DNA from: Aquamicrobium aerolatum DSM 21857
Lineage (GTDB): Bacteria > Pseudomonadota > Alphaproteobacteria > Rhizobiales > Rhizobiaceae
Assembly (NCBI RefSeq): GCF_900113935.1
Contig: NZ_FORF01000024.1
Coordinates: 1-37,892, forward strand
Direction: 5' to 3'
DNA length: 37,892 nucleotides
The notes below the pieces were generated by a model. The model was given only the letters and a program-made list of their open reading frames with translations. It did not search any database and had not been told where the DNA came from. The position numbers were made by a program, and so were the translations under genes. How positions within the stretch are numbered: position 1 is the stretch's first letter; each line of letters opens with the position of its first letter. Positions 7,999 through 17,500 of the stretch are shown in pieces.

Positions 7999-9207
7999 AT
8001 GCACGCTCCTGCACGACCCGCCAGTGGGCAGCGCGCGTTCCTTGCCACACAGTTTGACCGGCTGGGAATTCTGATCGCCTTGCTGGCTGCATATGGGGTG
8101 GCGGGAAATTCGTTCGTGTCGTTTCGCCTCAATCGCATCGTGCCCGGTCAGGGCGTCAGTCTCTGGGCGTCTCTTCCTTCAGGCTTGTCATATGCAGCGA
8201 TCGTCGTCGTTGCGTCCGGCTGCATCGTCGCGCTGGTCCGCTCCCGGCCTGTCGTGCGCGCGGTGGCTGGAATTGCCGTCGTTGCCTGCATGTTCGCCCT
8301 GGTCGGACTTGCCGGCGAAAATCTTCTTTCCGACGGGGACGAACTGGCGCGGGTCTCGCCAGCAGCGGGTTTCTGGCTTGTGGGATTTGCCTTCTCGCTT
8401 CTTTCAGTTGAAGGGCTGTCCCGCATGTCGCTTCGTCCGGGCGTGCGTGTGGCACTTCTCGCAGCTGTCACGGGGACCGTACTTGGGGCGTTGTCTTTCG
8501 GCGTCTGGGACGATCTTTCGATCATGAATGAGTATCGGAGCCGCTCAGAAAGCTTCTGGAGTGAAGCTGCAACTCATCTTCAGCTTGCGTTCGGGTCAAT
8601 GGCGGCCGCAGTGCTTGTTGGTGTGCCGCTCGGGCTGTTGTGCTTTCGGATGCCACGGGCAAAGACCGCGATCCTTACCGTTCTCAACACGGTGCAGACT
8701 GTGCCGTCGATGGCGATGTTCGGGCTGATGATCGCGCCGTTGGGTTGGATCGCTCTTCATGTTCCAGGTGCATCTGCGCTCGGCATTCGCGGCATTGGCG
8801 CGGCCCCTGCCTTCATTGCCCTGTTTCTTTACTCGCTGCTTCCCGTTGTCGCCAACACGGTGGCCGGACTAGCGAACGTGTCTGCGACGATCCGCGATGC
8901 CGCTCGTGGGATGGGGATGACGTGGCTGCAGAAGCTGCTTCGGATCGAGTTGCCCATCGCCTTTCCGGTGATCCTGACTGGTATCCGGATCGTCCTGGTG
9001 CAGAATATCGGGCTGGTGACGATTGCGGCGCTGATTGGCGGCGGCGGGTTTGGCACTTTTGTCTTTCAGGGCATCGGGCAGATGGCAATGGACCTGGTTC
9101 TGCTCGGCGCGGTCCCGACGGTCGCGCTCGCATTCGGCACGGCAGTGGTGCTCGATGCGGTGATCGACGCAAGCTCGGTCCCGACAGAACAGCGAGCAGA
9201 TACGTGA
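7999..9207 (+). CDS. yehY: Osmolyte ABC transporter permease (YehY type)
   Basis: A 402-residue inner-membrane protein. Hydrophobic helices fill the N-terminal half, an extension typical of YehY (385 residues in E. coli). The BPD_transp_1 permease domain occupies about residues 190-390. The EAA-like loop that contacts the ATPase is near IRDAARGMGMTWLQKLLRIE, followed by LPIAFPVILTGIRIVLVQNI. It starts three bases after the binding-protein stop and ends in a GTGA overlap with the ATPase gene, showing a tightly coupled operon. Confidence 0.87.
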   Translation: MHAPARPASGQRAFLATQFDRLGILIALLAAYGVAGNSFVSFRLNRIVPGQGVSLWASLPSGLSYAAIVVVASGCIVALVRSRPVVRAVAGIAVVACMFALVGLAGENLLSDGDELARVSPAAGFWLVGFAFSLLSVEGLSRMSLRPGVRVALLAAVTGTVLGALSFGVWDDLSIMNEYRSRSESFWSEAATHLQLAFGSMAAAVLVGVPLGLLCFRMPRAKTAILTVLNTVQTVPSMAMFGLMIAPLGWIALHVPGASALGIRGIGAAPAFIALFLYSLLPVVANTVAGLANVSATIRDAARGMGMTWLQKLLRIELPIAFPVILTGIRIVLVQNIGLVTIAALIGGGGFGTFVFQGIGQMAMDLVLLGAVPTVALAFGTAVVLDAVIDASSVPTEQRADT

Positions 9208-10142
9208 TCGAGATCGAAAATGTCAGCAAGCGATATGACGGTCGTCTGGTCGTGGATGACGTGTCTCTGGTCATCGAGCCGCACAAGATCGTCACGATCG
9301 TTGGGATGTCGGGTTCAGGCAAGACGACACTGCTTCGGATGATCAATCGGCTGGTGCAACGTGACAGCGGCTGCATTCGTCTGGACGGTACCGATAATGA
9401 GTTGATACCGGGGCACCTCCTGCGGCGCTCGATCGGATATGCGATACAGGGCGACGGGCTTTTTCCGCATCGATCGGTTGCCGAAAATATCGCCACCGTG
9501 CCGCGCCTGCTGGGGTGGGACAAGCAGCGGATCCATGCCAGGGTGACTGAATTGCTGGCGCTCTTTCAACTTGATCCGGCAGTTTACGCAGAGCGATTTC
9601 CTCATCAGTTATCGGGTGGGCAGCGTCAAAGGGTTGGCGTGGCGCGTGCGCTTGCTGCAGGACCGAATGTCCTTTTGATGGATGAGCCATTTGGCGCCCT
9701 GGACCCGATCATCCGCAGCAAGGCGCGCGATGATCTGCTAGCCATTCACCGGGCCATTGGCACCACCATCGTGATGGTTACCCACGACATGGATGAAGCG
9801 GTAACGCTGGGCGACAGGATTGCGGTGATGGATGCCGGCCGGCTGCTGCAATATGCATCGCCAGCCGAGATCATGGCCAATCCGGCGAACCCTTTTGTTG
9901 AAACTCTGGTGGGAAGCAGTGAGCGACCTTTCCGGATGCTGTCGTTCGGATGCGTTGCGGACATTGTCGAGCCGGGTGAGGCTGAGGGCGCTCCGATCTC
10001 GCTGGACGCGTCCTTGCGCGACGCTCTTGCCGAGCTCCTGTGGTCGGGAAGGTCGGCGATTCCGGTTCATGACGACAATGGGATGATCGTTGGACAGGCC
10101 AAACTGAAAACGGTCCTGAACCGGGCAGCGAAACCGGTATGA
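9204..10142 (+). CDS. yehX: Osmolyte ABC transporter ATPase (YehX type), GTG start
   Basis: 312 residues, starting at a GTG that overlaps the permease stop (GTGA). A much longer frame open from 8640 is antigenic noise in another frame of yehY and is not used. Motifs: Walker A GMSGSGKTT near residue 36, Q-loop YAIQGDGLFPH, signature HQLSGGQRQRVGVARALAAG, Walker B VLLMDEPFGALD, and H-loop MVTHDMDEAV. After the nucleotide-binding domain a short C-terminal stretch (about 245-312, including AIPVHDDNGMIVGQAKL) looks like a single CBS motif. Such motifs are known in OpuA-type ATPases to sense ionic strength, so osmotic gating is possible here. Confidence 0.88.
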   Translation: MIEIENVSKRYDGRLVVDDVSLVIEPHKIVTIVGMSGSGKTTLLRMINRLVQRDSGCIRLDGTDNELIPGHLLRRSIGYAIQGDGLFPHRSVAENIATVPRLLGWDKQRIHARVTELLALFQLDPAVYAERFPHQLSGGQRQRVGVARALAAGPNVLLMDEPFGALDPIIRSKARDDLLAIHRAIGTTIVMVTHDMDEAVTLGDRIAVMDAGRLLQYASPAEIMANPANPFVETLVGSSERPFRMLSFGCVADIVEPGEAEGAPISLDASLRDALAELLWSGRSAIPVHDDNGMIVGQAKLKTVLNRAAKPV

Positions 10143-10885
10143 GCTGGATCACGAACCTGGTGCGGGTCGCAGTTCTCGCTCTGCTCGTGCTGTTCCTGGT
10201 CTGGCCCGAACTGTTTGAGCCGATGTTTGCGCCGCTGACGCGGAACGGTGCCCCGGCCATCTACACCCGACAAAGCCTGTTCACACTCGCATGGCATCAT
10301 TTGGCAATCGTGGCGGCTGCCACCTTGGCTGCGGGGATTGTCGCCGTTGGCATGGCCATTCTGGTTACCCGTGAAGCGGGGGCAGAGTTGCTGCCTTTCG
10401 CGCGTAGCGTCGTCAATATCGGTCAGACTTTCCCACCGGTAGCGGTTTTGGCTCTCGCCGTGCCGGTATTTGGATTTGGAACCTGGCCGACATTGATCGC
10501 CCTGTTCCTCTACGCATTGCTGCCCATCTTCGAGAATACGCTGACTGCTTTGACCACGTTGCCGCGAGATGTCATCGAAGCTGCGCGCGGAGCCGGCATG
10601 AGTGGGTTTCAGAAGCTGATGCAGATCGAGTTGCCGCTGAGTGTTCCGCTTATTCTCGCAGGGGTGAGGATCGCGGTGGTGATCAGTCTTGCGACGGCGA
10701 CGATCGGGTCGACCGTAGCGGCGAGCACTCTCGGTGAGGTGATCATCGCAGGGCTGCTTTCCAACAATACTGCCTTTGTCCTGCAGGGAGGACTGGTCGT
10801 CGCCGTAATGGCGGTGCTGCTGCACGACGCCCTGATGCTGATGGAGCGTCGGCTGGCACGATCGATCGACAATCAAACTGACTGA
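10139..10885 (+). CDS. yehW: Osmolyte ABC transporter permease (YehW type)
   Basis: 248 residues with one N-terminal helix (VAVLALLVLFLVWPELF) and a BPD_transp_1 domain. The ATPase-contact loop is around VIEAARGAGMSGFQKLMQIE, which parallels that of the first permease. The start overlaps the ATPase stop by four bases (ATGA). It is the last gene of the yehZYXW-like cluster and is followed directly by a short hairpin. With YehY it would form a heterodimeric membrane channel. Confidence 0.87.
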   Translation: MSWITNLVRVAVLALLVLFLVWPELFEPMFAPLTRNGAPAIYTRQSLFTLAWHHLAIVAAATLAAGIVAVGMAILVTREAGAELLPFARSVVNIGQTFPPVAVLALAVPVFGFGTWPTLIALFLYALLPIFENTLTALTTLPRDVIEAARGAGMSGFQKLMQIELPLSVPLILAGVRIAVVISLATATIGSTVAASTLGEVIIAGLLSNNTAFVLQGGLVVAVMAVLLHDALMLMERRLARSIDNQTD

Positions 10886-10908
10886 TCGAGTTTCTTGATC
10901 TTCTTTCC
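10884..10908 (+). terminator. Probable terminator after the osmolyte transporter operon
   Basis: A seven-pair stem (GATCGAG, loop TTT, CTTGATC, one G-T pair) overlaps the yehW stop codon. A T-rich run, TTCTTTC, follows. The stem is short and AT-containing, so it may be weak. Confidence 0.42.
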
Positions 10909-10986
10909 CGACGCTGACCCAGCGGTAGTAATGTTGGCGCCTTGTACTGATTGGTGGCGCCGAAGCTGCCCTCGGAACAGTTGTCG

Positions 10987-11031
10987 ATTGCATCAGTTGC
11001 AATTGACCTTCCATGCCATCCTTCATAAAAA
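10987..11031 (+). promoter_or_regulatory. Candidate sigma-70 promoter with adjacent dyad upstream of wzm
   Basis: TTGACC at 11003-11008 and TAAAAA at 11026-11031 are 17 bases apart and lie about 65 bases before the chosen wzm ATG. A perfect six-base inverted repeat (ATTGCA, TCAGT, TGCAAT) at 10987-11003 touches the -35 element and could be an operator. The evidence is consensus matching by eye only. Confidence 0.38.
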
Positions 11032-11096
11032 GGCCACACCTATGCTGGTTTTGGGCGGCATACGCGTGCTCCCGAATTGCGACATCAAGGACAGAT

Positions 11097-11963
11097 ATGG
11101 AAAGCCAGACGCCTCGAGTTCTGCGTCAATCGAACGCGGAAGACGGTTGGGCAACGTTGTCGCCAAAGTCGATGCTGACGACCGTCTACAAGCACAGGCA
11201 GCTCATACTCCGCATGACCCAGCGTGAGCTGGAGGGCCGGTTCAAGGGCTCCCGGCTCGGGATCCTCTGGGTGATCCTGCAGCCCTTGCTGATGCTTGGC
11301 GTCTACACATTTGCGTTTGGTGTGGTTCTTCAGGCCAGATGGGGCCAGGAGGCCAGCGGCTCACCATGGGAATATGCGCTGTTCTTGTTCACGGGCTTGC
11401 TTGTCTTCAACGTTTTTGCGGAGCTTGTCAGTCGAGCGCCGTCGCTGATGCTGGAAAACACCAGCTATATCAAGAACATGGTTTTCCCGACTGAAATTCT
11501 GCCTGTCGTCAGTCTGTTGGCTGCCCTGTTCAATTTTGCGATCGGCTTTGCGGTCCTGATGGTCCTCTATCTCGTACAGCGCGGCCTTCCTCCGATCACT
11601 ACACTGCTTGTAGCGCTGCCTCTCCTGCCATTGTGCCTGCTCACGCTGGGGCTGTCATGGTTCCTGTCAGCCCTTGGTGTCTATGTCCGTGATCTGCGGC
11701 AGTTGATTGCGATTGTGATCCCGGCATTGATGTTTTTGAGCCCATTGTTCTACCCCGTGTCGATATTGCCCGAAGCAGTCCGGCCGATCATCATGTTGAA
11801 TCCGCTGGCTCCGATCATCGAGTCGATGCGTGAACTGATATTTTACGGACGGCTTCCGAACTGGGGTAGCTACCTCTTGGGCGTGGCGGCGAGCGCCGCG
11901 GTCGCGTGGCTTGGATATATCTGGTTCGTAAAGACCCGTCGGGGGTTTGCCGATGTCGTCTGA
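11097..11963 (+). CDS. wzm: Polysaccharide ABC exporter permease (Wzm/KpsM family)
   Basis: 288 residues from the ATG at 11097, chosen because AAGGA lies six bases upstream. The frame is open from 11013, but the extra 28 residues look non-coding. The protein has the ABC-2 exporter pattern: a cytoplasmic amphipathic start with RELEGRFKGSRLGILWVILQ near residue 46, then six hydrophobic helices ending KTRRGFADVV. Wzm forms the membrane channel that moves undecaprenyl-linked O-antigen or similar glycan to the periplasm. The wzt start overlaps its 3' end. Confidence 0.87.
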   Translation: MESQTPRVLRQSNAEDGWATLSPKSMLTTVYKHRQLILRMTQRELEGRFKGSRLGILWVILQPLLMLGVYTFAFGVVLQARWGQEASGSPWEYALFLFTGLLVFNVFAELVSRAPSLMLENTSYIKNMVFPTEILPVVSLLAALFNFAIGFAVLMVLYLVQRGLPPITTLLVALPLLPLCLLTLGLSWFLSALGVYVRDLRQLIAIVIPALMFLSPLFYPVSILPEAVRPIIMLNPLAPIIESMRELIFYGRLPNWGSYLLGVAASAAVAWLGYIWFVKTRRGFADVV

Positions 11964-13293
11964 AGTTGTGATCAAGGCCGATGGCCTCGGCAAGGCGTAT
12001 ACGATATTCAAGCGTCCCGAAGATCGGCTGAAGCAGATGCTGAGCTTTGGACGAAAGAAATACTACGATCATTACTGGGCTTTGCAGGACGTCAACTTGG
12101 AAGTCCGCAAGGGGCAGACTGTCGCGCTGATCGGCCACAACGGCGCCGGCAAATCAACGTTCCTGAAGCTTTTGTGCGGAACCGTGCCGCCAACGACTGG
12201 TTCGATCAGCGTTGCGGGCCGCATTGGTGCGCTCTTGGAGCTTGGTGCAGGTTTCAATCCCGAGTTTACCGGGCGTGAGAATTTGCGCCTTGCTGCTTCC
12301 GTACAGGGCTTTTCTGAAGCGGAAATCAAAGCCAAGGAGCCGGAAATCATCGCCTTTGCCGAGATTGGCGACTTTCTCGACCAACCGGTCAGGCTCTATT
12401 CCAGCGGCATGTATGCGCGCCTTGCCTTTGCGGTGATGGCGCATGTCGATCCGGATATTCTGATCGTCGACGAGATACTCTCCGTAGGCGATGCTGCTTT
12501 CCAGCAAAAATGCATGCGTTTCGTGCGTCGTTTTCGCGAGCGCGGAACTTTGCTGTTCGTCTCCCATGATTCTGCTGCGGTGTTGAATCTGTGCGAGCAC
12601 GCGGTATGGCTCGACGCTGGAACCGTGCGGATGGCTGGGGCCGCAAAGGACGTCTGCCTTGCCTACCAGGCCTCGATTGAGGAAGGCAAAAGCAACGCCA
12701 GTGCATTTCATATCGGGGGAAGCCGACGCCGTCTCGAAGCCGTCGAGCCGGTGGCAGACAAGACCGAGGAACTCTTGCGCGAGAGTGGTTCTGCGCCCAA
12801 GGTCAAGATATTCTCGTTTGACGCGGAAGCTCCCTCCTATGGACACGGCGGCGCCACCATCCGCCACGTGTCGTTTCTCGACAGCAATGGCGCGCCACTG
12901 ACGCTACTGACAGCGGGCGACGAAGTTACATTGCAGGTTGAAATCGTGGCAAACAGAGATCTGGAAAGCCCGATCATCGGTTTCTACGTCAAGGATCGCC
13001 TGGGTCAGAACCTTTTTGGCAACAATACGTTCGCGACCTACGCTGATCGCAACCCAGGAGCCCGCCAAGGCGACGCCATGACGGCGTCATTCCGCTTTCG
13101 TCTTCCGTTCATGCCGAATGGGGATTACTCGGTGACCGCTGCAGTCGCGGACGGAACTCAGGACGACCATCTTCATCATCATTGGATCGATGATGCACTG
13201 ATTTTCAAAGTCATAAATGAAATAGAGATTCAAGGCCTGCTTGGTGTGCCGATGAATTCTATTGATCTCCTTCTGGATGAAGGAGGAGGCTAA
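11953..13293 (+). CDS. wzt: Polysaccharide ABC exporter ATPase with C-terminal carbohydrate-binding domain (Wzt)
   Basis: 446 residues from the ATG at 11953 (MSSEVVIKADGLG), overlapping wzm by eleven bases. Residues 1-250 are an ABC domain: Walker A LIGHNGAGKST, the Wzt/KpsT-type LELGAGFNPEFTGRENL segment, signature YSSGMYARLAFAVMA, Walker B ILIVDEILSVGD and switch His in LFVSHD. Residues about 270-446 form an extra C-terminal domain around VSFLDSNGAPLTLLTAGDEV and IIGFYVKDRLGQNLFGNNTF, matching the Wzt_C beta-sandwich. In E. coli O8/O9a this domain recognises the modified non-reducing end of the glycan and couples chain termination to export. Ligand specificity here is unknown. Confidence 0.88.
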   Translation: MSSEVVIKADGLGKAYTIFKRPEDRLKQMLSFGRKKYYDHYWALQDVNLEVRKGQTVALIGHNGAGKSTFLKLLCGTVPPTTGSISVAGRIGALLELGAGFNPEFTGRENLRLAASVQGFSEAEIKAKEPEIIAFAEIGDFLDQPVRLYSSGMYARLAFAVMAHVDPDILIVDEILSVGDAAFQQKCMRFVRRFRERGTLLFVSHDSAAVLNLCEHAVWLDAGTVRMAGAAKDVCLAYQASIEEGKSNASAFHIGGSRRRLEAVEPVADKTEELLRESGSAPKVKIFSFDAEAPSYGHGGATIRHVSFLDSNGAPLTLLTAGDEVTLQVEIVANRDLESPIIGFYVKDRLGQNLFGNNTFATYADRNPGARQGDAMTASFRFRLPFMPNGDYSVTAAVADGTQDDHLHHHWIDDALIFKVINEIEIQGLLGVPMNSIDLLLDEGGG

Positions 13294-13380
13294 ATGGAAC
13301 TTATGAGTTGGGGCAAACTCGTTTCGTTCATTCCCACGCTGTTGTGTATTTTTCCGGTTCAAGTGGGCGATTGTGAATAG
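13294..13380 (+). CDS. 28-residue hydrophobic small protein or leader peptide
   Basis: Directly after the wzt stop, AAGGAGGAGGCTAA precedes an ATG. The frame runs 28 codons to a TAG and fills almost the whole gap before the acyltransferase gene. The product, starting MELMSWGKLVSFIPTLLCIF, has a hydrophobic core (residues about 9-23) and two cysteines, so it could be a single-span membrane microprotein. The Shine-Dalgarno is among the best in the window. No family is recognised. The alternative is a leader whose translation controls the weakly initiated downstream gene. Confidence 0.45.
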   Translation: MELMSWGKLVSFIPTLLCIFPVQVGDCE

Positions 13381-13387
13381 GTGATTT

Positions 13388-14434
13388 TTGCGTACGGTAG
13401 GATCCTCATTTCAGTCGCAGCGGAACAATTTTGACATTATTCGTATGATCGCAGCGAGTCTGGTTTTGATTAGCCACTCGTTTCCGCTGTCAGGCCATAG
13501 TTATGAGCCGTTCGCCCATTTGGGAGGCTATGAGACCGGTGGCGGGTTTGGAGTCAATGCGTTCATCGTTATCAGCGGCTTCCTGATTTGCCGTTCGGTA
13601 GAACGAGGCGATATCGAAGCCTTCTACCGAGCTCGGTTTCTGCGTATTGTTCCAGCGCTTGCTGTCGTCACTCTTCTGCAAGTCTTTATCATCGGGCCGA
13701 TATTTACTGATGCGAGTTTGACGCAGTATTTCTCGCTTAACCTGCGTCAGTTCCTCAACGTGTTTGTGTTTACTGTGGTCCCATCGGCTCCGACCGTCTT
13801 CACGGACCTGCCGCATGGCCAAATGATCAATGGCTCCCTTTGGACGCTGCCGATCGAGGCTTCTTTCTATGTCGTCATCTCGTTTCTTTTCTTGGGCAAG
13901 GTTTTGCGACCGGAAAGATTTTGGGTAGTCTTGGTACTTCTGGCGGCTGGATATTATCAGTTGAGCGTCAGCGGTTGCTCGTGGTCGGATCAGTGCGGGA
14001 TGATTGCCCGCAATCTTCCGCTCTATTCCACGACCAGATTGGCGGTGTTTTTTAGCATCGGTGCTGCTTTTTGGATTTATAGGGATCACATCCCACTCAG
14101 CCCATGGATCGCATTCTTCGCCTTGGTGGCTCTTGCACTTGCAGCTAGTAATCCGGGTATAGTGAAGGATGCGTTCTTTTTTGTCTGCTTCAGCTATCTG
14201 GTGATTTTCGTCGGATGCTACGCGAAGGTAGAGGTCAATTGGTACGAAAAGTTAGGTGATCTGTCATATGGGACTTACGTATTCGCATGGCCTGTGCAGC
14301 AGATTGTGCTGTCATTGTTCGGCCTGGAAATGAATCCATATGTGTTTGCTATCATTGCATTCGTTCCGACCGTGATGCTTGCTTGCGCTTCTTGGAATCT
14401 GGTGGAGAAAAGAGCACTTCTCCTCAAAAGATAG
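13388..14434 (+). CDS. Acyltransferase-3 family membrane protein (OafA-like)
   Basis: 348 residues, many hydrophobic helices. The family hallmark appears at the start, RNNFDIIRMIAASLVLISHS, with the conserved His of helix 1. It is followed by GGGFGVNAFIVISGFLICRS and the R-x10-H-like region AFYRARFLRIVPALAV. These proteins O-acetylate (or otherwise acylate) sugars of surface polysaccharides, using acyl-CoA from the cytoplasm. The start is a TTG at 13388 preceded by AGGTGA at short spacing; no upstream ATG is in frame and the next ATG cuts the conserved motif. It sits between wzt and the GT fusion, so it probably decorates the exported glycan. Confidence 0.82.
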   Translation: MRTVGSSFQSQRNNFDIIRMIAASLVLISHSFPLSGHSYEPFAHLGGYETGGGFGVNAFIVISGFLICRSVERGDIEAFYRARFLRIVPALAVVTLLQVFIIGPIFTDASLTQYFSLNLRQFLNVFVFTVVPSAPTVFTDLPHGQMINGSLWTLPIEASFYVVISFLFLGKVLRPERFWVVLVLLAAGYYQLSVSGCSWSDQCGMIARNLPLYSTTRLAVFFSIGAAFWIYRDHIPLSPWIAFFALVALALAASNPGIVKDAFFFVCFSYLVIFVGCYAKVEVNWYEKLGDLSYGTYVFAWPVQQIVLSLFGLEMNPYVFAIIAFVPTVMLACASWNLVEKRALLLKR

Positions 14435-14475
14435 CTGTATATTTATCACCTTCGCGTTTAATTTTTAGGGCTAAG

Positions 14476-14495
14476 ACTTTCGCTGGAGCGAAGGT
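14476..14495 (+). promoter_or_regulatory. Stable hairpin immediately upstream of the Shine-Dalgarno of the fusion GT gene
   Basis: ACTTTCGC and GCGAAGGT pair (eight pairs, one G-T) around a TGGA tetraloop. It ends two bases before CGGAG, the Shine-Dalgarno of the 1353-residue protein. No T-run follows, so a terminator is less likely. It may affect translation or mRNA processing. Confidence 0.35.
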
Positions 14496-14509
14496 TCGGA
14501 GTTGCACTT

Positions 14510-17500
14510 ATGGCAAAGTTTAAATCTTCGGCGCTGATCGAAAAGCTTGATCTCGGTGAGGAGCTTGATTGGGAGCCTGCACGGCTTGTCGCTCCGGGTC
14601 CCTGGGCAGGGCATATCCCATTTGCTCATTGGCTCATCAAAGCAGCCGCTCCCAAAATCTTGGTGGAGCTTGGCACTCATACTGGCAATTCATTCAGTGC
14701 ATTCTGCAACTCGATCAAGAAGCACGCGCTCGACACTCGCGCCTATGCGGTCGACACTTGGCAAGGTGACGAGCATGCCGGATATTATGGCAACGAGATC
14801 TACGACGAGTTAAGGCAGTATGTAGGTGATGAATTTGGGTCTTCCGCAACTCTTGTGCGGTCGACCTTTGATGATGCCCTGTCTGATTTTGCACCGGGGA
14901 CGATCGATCTTCTTCATATTGACGGCATGCATAGTTACGAGGCTGTCAAACATGATTTCGATACCTGGGTAGATAAACTATCAGAACGAGGAATTGTACT
15001 TTTTCACGACACCAACGTCCATGAAAGAGGCTTCGGTGTTTGGAAGCTGTGGGACGAAATCAGCGCAGACTTCCCCTCATTCGAATTCAAGCATTCCAAT
15101 GGTCTGGGCGTGTTGGGGGTTGGCAACTCGCTTCCAGGCACAATCAAGGCGCTGTTCGACGCAAATGGGCAGAAAGACGAACGCACGCGTGTACGAACGG
15201 CGTTTGCTGTGCGTGGACGCAGGTTTGAACTGATCACAGAGCTGGAAGCGGTGCAGGGTGCGCTTGGTGAGGCCCATGAAGCCATTGAAGATGCGCGCGG
15301 TCATATCGGAGAATTGAACGCCGCCAAGAATGAGCTGGAAGCTGCCGTCACCTCGCTTCAGGAGGCTTTGGGCAGCGCCAAGCGAAACAATTCAGAGCTC
15401 TCGAAGACAATTCACGAGCTTTATGGTTCGACCTCATGGCGCGTGACACGACCATTGCGCCTTGCCAGCAAGGCTTACAGCCGATACCTGCGTCGCTACA
15501 TTCAGGCGATTGCTCGACGCACCCGCGGTGGCACGACAACTGCGACACGCGAAGAGTCTGCGCTCCACAATGTAGGTCTTCGCGACGCTGTACGCTCCAT
15601 GATGTCCAGCCGACTTGACGCATTCCTGAACGCGGGCGCCCGCCTGCGTCTGCCCAGCTCGGCTGCTCCGGACGTTACCATCATACTGGTTCTCTACAAC
15701 CAGGCGGAAATGACTTATGCGTGCCTTTCCGCGATCAAGGAGTGTCTTGCAGACAGCTCTGTCAAGATCGAGACGATCCTGTTTGACAATGGCTCTACCG
15801 ACCAGACGCACGCTCTGCTGGAGCGGCTTGATGGCGCGACCATCATCCGCAACCCGGAAAATCTGCACTTTCTGCGCGGCGTCAATGCGGCGAGCCGGAC
15901 TGCGAACGGACGCCATATACTGCTGCTGAACAATGACGCTCAGCTAACTCCCGGCTCCTTGGAAAACGCTGTTCGGATGCTTGACGAAGATCCGTCAATC
16001 GGCGCGGTCGGGGCGCGGATCATTTTGCCGGATGGTCGCCTGCAGGAGGCTGGATCAATCATATGGGCGGACGGAACCTGTCTCGGCTATGGACGGGGGA
16101 GAAATCCGAACGATGACGAAGTGATGTTCCAGCGCGATGTCGATTATTGCTCTGGGGCTTTCCTGCTGACGCCCCGCAGCTTGTTCGAGCGACTAGGCCG
16201 GCTGGATGAGGTCTATGCACCGGCATATTACGAGGAAACGGACTATTGTGTGCGCGTGTGGAAAGAAAATCTGCGCGTGGTTTACAATCCGAAGGTGACG
16301 ATCCACCACTTCGAGTTCGCAAGCTCCGGTAAAGTCTCAGACGCCCTGCAGTTGCAACAGCGGAATCTGGAAACCTTTCGCAGCCGCCATGCGGACTGGC
16401 TCGCGCAGCAACATCAAACAAATCCCCAGAACGTCTTGCGCGCGCGCTTCCACCGGGCGCGCGCGCCACGCATCCTCTTTCTGGAGGATCGGGTGCCAAA
16501 GCCGTGGTTGGGTGCCGGCCTGCCACGTGCCCAGGACATTGTTGCCGAGCTTAGTCGTGCCGGGGCACAGGTGACGATATTCCCAATGCTGAGGGAACCA
16601 GAGAACTGGCACGATATCTGGAAAACCCAGCCGATTGATGTCGAAGTGATTTTGCCGCTTGTCCGGGACGAAGGGCTGGCCGCTTTTCTTCGGGAGCGCA
16701 GCAACTATTACGATGCAATCTTTGTCTCGCGTCCACACAATATGGCCGAACTTCAAGCGGTTCTCTCGAAAGAGCCGCTGCTGAAAGGCAGGGCCCGCCT
16801 CATCTATGACGCGGAGGCTCTATTCGCCAATCGAGAAATACTCAAAAAGCAGCTAGAGGGTACGCCGCTTTCCGGGCAGGCGCAGGAGAAACTCATTCAG
16901 GATGAGTTGGCATTGACGAAAGGCAGTGATCTTATTCTCTCTGTCACAGAGTCTGAACGAAAGATCATGCAACGAAGCGGCCTGAGCAATGTCGCTGTAT
17001 TGGGGCATCAGGTTCATCAGGACCTGACGTCGGCACCGTTCGAGAAGCGTAAGGACATCGTGTTCCTTGGCGCGATACATGGCGATGATTCTCCGAACGC
17101 CGATTCCATCCGTTGGTTCGCGGCAGAAGTATTGCCGAAATTGCGCGAATTGCTGAAGATGCCCGACTTGCGTCTGCAGGTCGTTGGCGTCGTGAACAGC
17201 GCGCCGTCACTGGCGGAACTCGATGGAAAGATGATCGATCTCCTGGGGCGGATAGATAATCTGAAGTTGTTTTTCGAGGATGCACGCCTCGTGGTGGTGC
17301 CAACTCGTTTTGCAGCCGGGATTCCACACAAGGCACATCACGTTGCATCCCTTGGTGTTCCCATGGTGGTTACCGACCTGATTGCCGAGCAGCTAGGATG
17401 GGAGTCTGGCCGCGCTATTCTCGCGAGCTCAGATCCAATCCAATTTGCCCATCATTGTCGGGCGCTCTACACGGATCGCGACTTGTGGGAAACGCTGCGC

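Noticed and set aside
8640-9203. Long upstream extension of the YehX ATPase frame, giving 500 residues
   Set aside because: Residues before 9204 are Arg/Cys-rich out-of-frame translation of yehY. The GTG at 9204 overlaps the yehY stop and begins the family sequence MIEIENVSKRY.
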